Source: Hedera helix (lineage: Eukaryota > Streptophyta > Magnoliopsida > Apiales > Araliaceae). From it: 64,000 nucleotides of DNA. The DNA lies in the NCBI GenBank assembly GCA_947179155.2, contig OX359264.1, positions 50,107,702 through 50,171,701 of the forward strand, read 5' to 3'. Under the pieces are notes generated by a model. The model was not told the DNA's origin. It saw nothing but the letters and a program-made list of their open reading frames with translations, and did no database searches. Position 1 is the first letter of the stretch. Each line of letters begins with the position of its first letter. Shown piece by piece: positions 59,736 through 64,000 of the stretch. A program made the position numbers and the translations under genes.

Positions 59736-62041
59736 AACAATGAAACTAAATCACATTCATTAATTCACTAAAAAATTATCCCCACAGGATGATAAAATTG
59801 ACCTGATCAGATCAAATTTAGGGGAGTTTCTCTAATGAAGTATACAATTAAGCAACAATTGATCCACAAAGCAACTCAGCGAGTCAGCATCGAAAGTTTA
59901 TTCCAAATGGCAAACCTCAAATCCCAGGTTATTTAGGCATGAAATTAATCAATATATTATCTGGATGCACAAAAAGGCTCTCTCAAAACTACTAAGATAA
60001 AAATGTCAAGCAAATTGAAAACCACAATTTTAAATAATGGGTAAATCATCCAATCGACATTGCTAAACAATTGAGGAATATATAGAAAAGTTCATTGAGA
60101 ATAAAACAAAGTTCAAATAATAATAAAAAAAATAGTCTTTTATGAATTAAAAACAGAATTACATATTCCTAAAGCAAATCCTTGGATGGATAAAATCCAT
60201 GATCATATATGCTTTAAAGGATACATTAATAAAAATAATGTTCCTGCACCTGCATTTAATACTTAATGCACCCTCCCCAACCTTTAAAGATTGTAGTTTT
60301 TGAGTTTTAATTTTGCTAAAATATGATTATACTTTTGTCCACCACAGTGATTCTAAACTTTTTCTGTAAAGACAAACAATATACTTTTTCTAAAAAAAAC
60401 TGACATTATTTGGAGGATGGAGGGAATACATCATATCTGCTTTAAAGAATACACTAATAAAAATTAACACATTTATGTGGCACAAAACAAAACAATTCTG
60501 AGAGCACGTCCATATGCTAAACGTCAAAGAGCACAGATGAACTTTAATCTCAAAAATCTAGCTGCAAACTCTCAGCAAAATTTACTATTTTATTTAAGAA
60601 GTCAACTTCGTAGAACACCCATCCTCTTGCAAAATAGGACAGGCTTCCCATCAAAACAAGTCATCGAGTCAACATGTAATAATCTTTCTTGCCGCTTAAA
60701 GATGAAATATTATGATTGACAAAACCTTAAATATGCACCTGACTGCCAAGCAAGGAACCCCAACTCTATAGTATAGCTTTAGAAATTCACAAATTATTGG
60801 AAAGAACCCAATATTTACAAACTAATTGCCGGCAAGAAGTTCCTTTCTGGACAAAGCTCCAATAGTTCTCCAGCTCCAAATTTCATCTGTCACATTTTAT
60901 TTGTCCTAATTGACTATTTATGGTCAAATTGTCCTTTTTAAAGAAAAATAATTTATATTATATATAATGAATATAGGCAAGAAATTGTGATAGAAATAAA
61001 GTACATGGAATTTTCTACTAAAGTCAAGGTTCGTGATCTTGAAAGTTTAAATACAATTTCTTGATTATTAATTTTAAAAATGGCCAATTAGAACCAATAA
61101 AATGGGACGGGAGATTAATAATTTTTCTCTATTTATCTATAGTTTTTCTAACTCAAAGAGGAGATACTGCGTTCTTGACCTAAGCATTCATTTCATTGTG
61201 ATACCTAATCATTTTAAAGCTAATAAAGCTCATACTTAGAAACTGAAAGAATTCATTTCATGAATTGAAAAGAACTATTACATTCAAAGAAAAGTCTTTG
61301 ACAGTAGACATGTGATCAAAATCAATTTTTGACACATTCTGAGTGAGGAATTTAAGTTGAATAACAAACTTACCCCACCATTTGCTATTAGTTATTAATG
61401 ATCATCAATATTGAGACATTCTACCATTGTCATAAGGGGTAGTTGCAGGTGCATAATAAATGCTATAACCAGTTGCCTCTCTTCTCAAATTCTTGGCGCT
61501 AACAGAAAATGATTTTACTGAAACCTGCTAGTTCTGACAATGCCTGCTTCTGAAAACATAAATACCTTACAAAAATAGTTAAATGGTATAAATTATAAAA
61601 TGGTTAGCATTAATTACTTGTATATATCTATTCAATTAAGCCTACCATATCAAAGCATCACTGTTGTAGCACTAACTAAAATAACACGATGCAGAACATC
61701 GCTAATAACAATGTTTCTTTATCGCCATAATAAATATATCATCTTTTCCTAATTTTCTCCTTGGAGTTTATAGATATACCAATTAAAAGAAAAAGGGAAG
61801 CCATAAAAGCAAACACTTTTCTTTGGAAGTACATAAAATATTACCGAAAGTGCATTGAGAAGGGACTGTGAAGTTGAACCGATTGGATGCATGAGAGACC
61901 TTTTAATTATTGAAACAAAAAACAAGGAAATAAAAAGAGCAAGAATCCAAAATAAACATGTAGCAAATATACATCCAATCAATCCACATAAAAAGCAGAT
62001 GATATACATCCAAAATAAAAAGCAGTTAGATTTTGACATAC
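59736..62041. other. A/T-rich stretch, no firm gene
   Basis: No domain-bearing ORF. Possible further Stowaway-like ends occur near 60269-60428 and 60897-61110, both weak. A hydrophobic minus-strand ORF (61749-62039) lies in low-complexity sequence and is probably not a gene. Confidence 0.4.
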
Positions 62042-62069
62042 CTGTGGCGAACTTCGAATTCAGATGTAA
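62042..62069 (-). other. Possible 28-bp internal exon, minus strand
   Basis: A 28-base segment bounded by AG (acceptor) and a strong donor CACAG|GTATGT on the minus strand, encoding about VTSEFEVRH. It would lie between the candidate exons at 63456 and 59723. Evidence is splice-signal quality only. Confidence 0.2.
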
Positions 62070-63130
62070 CTAACCGGAGGATGGGGCTAATTGAACTCTA
62101 TTATGGATTGAAGTAATGGAAAATAAACAAGAGCATGGGCTAATTTAATGGCTGTAACAATCCTTGGATGCAATGGAACCTGATTCAAAGTTCAAACACA
62201 ATAAATTGGTAAGCCTCTTTTATCAAAAACATGAATTGATAAACCTAAGAATAGCTTATATGGGGTACAAACAATACTCCCTGCACCATATTATCCCTAT
62301 GACACATTTGTTTATGAGCTGTGCTTTAGATTCAATCCCCGTGTTCTTATTTTCTTTCTTTCTAGTTCTATAAGACATACCCATTATCACCCAATTTTAA
62401 ATCTCAAATACTTGTCAAACCTAAATCTATTTGGTGCTACACACACCAAAAGCATAACTGCAAACCCAAAATATAAAACTCAAACACTAAACAGTAGGAA
62501 AAATAAATAGAACCCTACATATAAACATTATCACAATTCAAAATCCTGCTTCATTAGCCAAAAATAACTTCCAAAATGCATTAAATCGAAATCCAAATAT
62601 TTAAAAAAGAAATAGGGTGCGTTTAAAATTACAGAATTCAACAACAACAAAATTAAATTTCTTCAAAAATTAAAGCTAAATTTCACTCAAAAATAAAAAG
62701 GGTAACATTAAAAATTTCAGAATTCAACAAATAATAATAAAAAAGTAGTTATAATAAACTCGAGTCCAAGATTAAGGGCATATTAGAGGCGCTGATGAAC
62801 TTTCAGCATATGACCACCGATTCCACGATTGTTGTCGCCTCTCGGATTCGACAACTATTTCATTTCTTGGAGATTTTGATATCAAAGTTTTGAGACAATT
62901 AAACTCATTTCAGAATGAGTATATATATAGTTGAAGGAGTTGGTTTGTCTCTCAACACGAATTTTGCTAGAAATTAATCACAATATCTGTATTTCCTAGC
63001 TTTTCCATGGGCTTGTGTAGAAGGCTAGAAGCACCCAAATTGTCAAATTTGAAGGAATGTGTCTGTAACACTATGATACTCTGTTTGTTTTTGACCTTTT
63101 TGGCCAAACATACACTATCGTCTCTAAGAT

Positions 63131-63390
63131 GAATGTGTTGAAAGAACGAATATGCTTAGAAATGATTATAGGAAGCTTTAGGTATAGTTTACATTCATAT
63201 TAATTCAATTACCCAAACTGAAATTCGATTCATATGAACAAAACTATATAAAAACAAAGAATGTGTTGAAAGAACGAATATGCTTAGAAAGGATTATAGG
63301 AAACTTCAGGTATAATTTTAACATTCATATTAATTCAATAACCCAAACTGAAATTCGATTCATAAGAAACCAATTATATAAAAACAAACA
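63131..63390. repeat. 128-bp tandem duplication
   Basis: The phrase 'gaatgtgttgaaagaacgaa' begins at 63131 and again at 63259, and the two units are similar throughout, including 'aacccaaactgaaattcgat'. They differ by scattered substitutions and small indels. Confidence 0.9.
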
Positions 63391-63455
63391 GAATTAAAAT
63401 ATCATAGAAACCCACATCAAAATCACACCTTATCTAAAATCACAAAACACTTTAC

Positions 63456-63548
63456 TTGGTCTTTATGAGGATCATCAGAGTCGCCGGATATGGAGCTGGC
63501 GACGGATGCACCGGCGGAGCGGACATTGCTGTTTTGGTTTTTCCTCAT
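63456..63548 (-). CDS. Possible first coding exon of unidentified minus-strand gene
   Basis: On the minus strand an ATG at 63548 follows an in-frame TAG a few codons upstream and opens 31 codons (MRKNQNSNVRSAGASVASSI, then SGDSDDPHKDQ). They end at a GTAAAG donor (63455). The upstream DNA to 64000 is more G/C-rich and, on this strand, pyrimidine-rich ('cttcctcttcctctcctcc'), as in a plant 5' leader. The Ser/Ala/Asp composition is gene-like. The product is not recognised, and linkage to the 59361-59723 exon is speculative. Confidence 0.35.
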
Positions 63549-64000
63549 AATCGAAAGAGAACTGTTTCGAAGGTTTTTAACAGGCTATTGGTAAAGTTAT
63601 CGGGAACTATCACTTTTCTGACACCACAGTCGAGGGTCGAGGGAAACTGAGAATCCAACACCAAATTTTGGAGGAGAGATAATGGGTTTGGAGGAGAGGA
63701 AGATGTCGCTCAGAGAGAATGGGTTCTTCAAGGCTGTTAAAGAGAAACAATGAAGGATTGGATCAACCCGAGAAGAACGAAAAGAAAAGTAGAAGCAGTC
63801 GAGCAGAGACTAAGCAAGAAGCCGACATACCTGAAAGCCAAGTCGCCGAAATCGCTAGGTCGAAGTCACCGACGCCTCTTGCAGACGACTTCGCAGCCTT
63901 CTCCCACCGACGAAGGGACTGCCTCCTGTTCTTACCATCGCCATCGTTGGAAAAGAAAGAAGAGAGAATGGGTTTGGAGGAGAGGAAGAGGAAGATGCCG
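63549..64000 (-). promoter_or_regulatory. Possible 5' leader/promoter of minus-strand gene
   Basis: A G/C-rich segment by the standards of this window, purine-rich on the plus strand. It contains a ~25-base direct repeat ('aatgggtttggaggagagga') at about 63681 and 63971. On the minus strand an ATGGCGATG is followed at once by a strong GTAAGA donor (near 63940), which could be an alternative first exon. Confidence 0.3.

Noticed and set aside
60269..60428. Possible further Stowaway-like MITE (ends 'ccctcccc' and 'ggatggaggga')
   Set aside because: Terminal matches are too short and the TA duplications unclear. The same applies to 60897-61110 and the single end at 62276.
61749..62039. Hydrophobic 96-residue minus-strand ORF that looks like membrane helices
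   Set aside because: A/T-rich codons read as Phe/Leu/Ile produce such ORFs by chance. There is no start context, homologous motif or splice support, and a better splice donor overlaps its start.

Overview
The window is nuclear DNA of a flowering plant, most likely a eudicot. It is strongly A/T-rich. It holds plant-type Ty3/gypsy retrotransposons (a chromodomain-bearing Tekay/Del-like family and an Athila-like family), hAT and Stowaway DNA elements, and one intron-containing gene for the histone chaperone HIRA. There are no bacterial-style operons, rRNA genes or CRISPR arrays. The species cannot be fixed from the sequence alone.

Layout. 1-7677: gene-poor flank with a 1.43-kb non-autonomous hAT element (1007-2437, 8-bp target duplication) carrying a tRNA-like/SINE-like segment, a 1.83-kb solo LTR (3206-5033, 5-bp target duplication CGCTA), four ~240-bp tandem repeats (5180-6125) ending at a TATA-like box, and a second diverged hAT-like element (6629-7472). 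7683-49753: one old Tekay-like retrotransposon ('T1', minus strand, target duplication CTATT on both sides) stretched to 42 kb by nested insertions. These are an Athila-like element (9953-19462) in its 3' LTR, three solo LTRs of a second long-LTR family ('LTR-B', each with its own 5-bp target duplication) at 20395-35583, 37942-41844 and 45909-49547, and a much younger T1-family element ('E', 22523-34554) inside the first LTR-B. E has the order LTR - full gag-pol - LTR - truncated second gag. Splicing the insertions out restores T1 coding sequence across two of the junctions.

49759-64000: host DNA. HIRA lies on the plus strand (eight exons recognisable, 51473-58758), with WD40 repeats, a B-domain-like ASF1-binding motif and most of the HIRA C-terminal domain. 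The exon for the last ~80-90 residues is not found in the remaining 5 kb. A Helitron-like 3' terminus lies about 300 bp after the last recognised exon. Intron 7 holds a cluster of Stowaway-like MITEs. Weak exon evidence for an unidentified minus-strand gene lies at 59361-59723 and 63456-63548.

Only HIRA has a cellular role that can be recognised: replication-independent histone H3.3 deposition. The rest is repeat biology. E is nearly intact except for one stop codon in gag. T1 and Athila are dead, with identifiable lesions that include changed catalytic residues. The target duplications allow the insertion order to be reconstructed. I found no unknown multi-gene system. The most unusual structures are the fully parsable nest, the LTR-internal-LTR-internal tandem, the ~1.1-kb-arm inverted LTR palindrome, and the HIRA gene that appears to lose its 3' end near a Helitron-like terminus.
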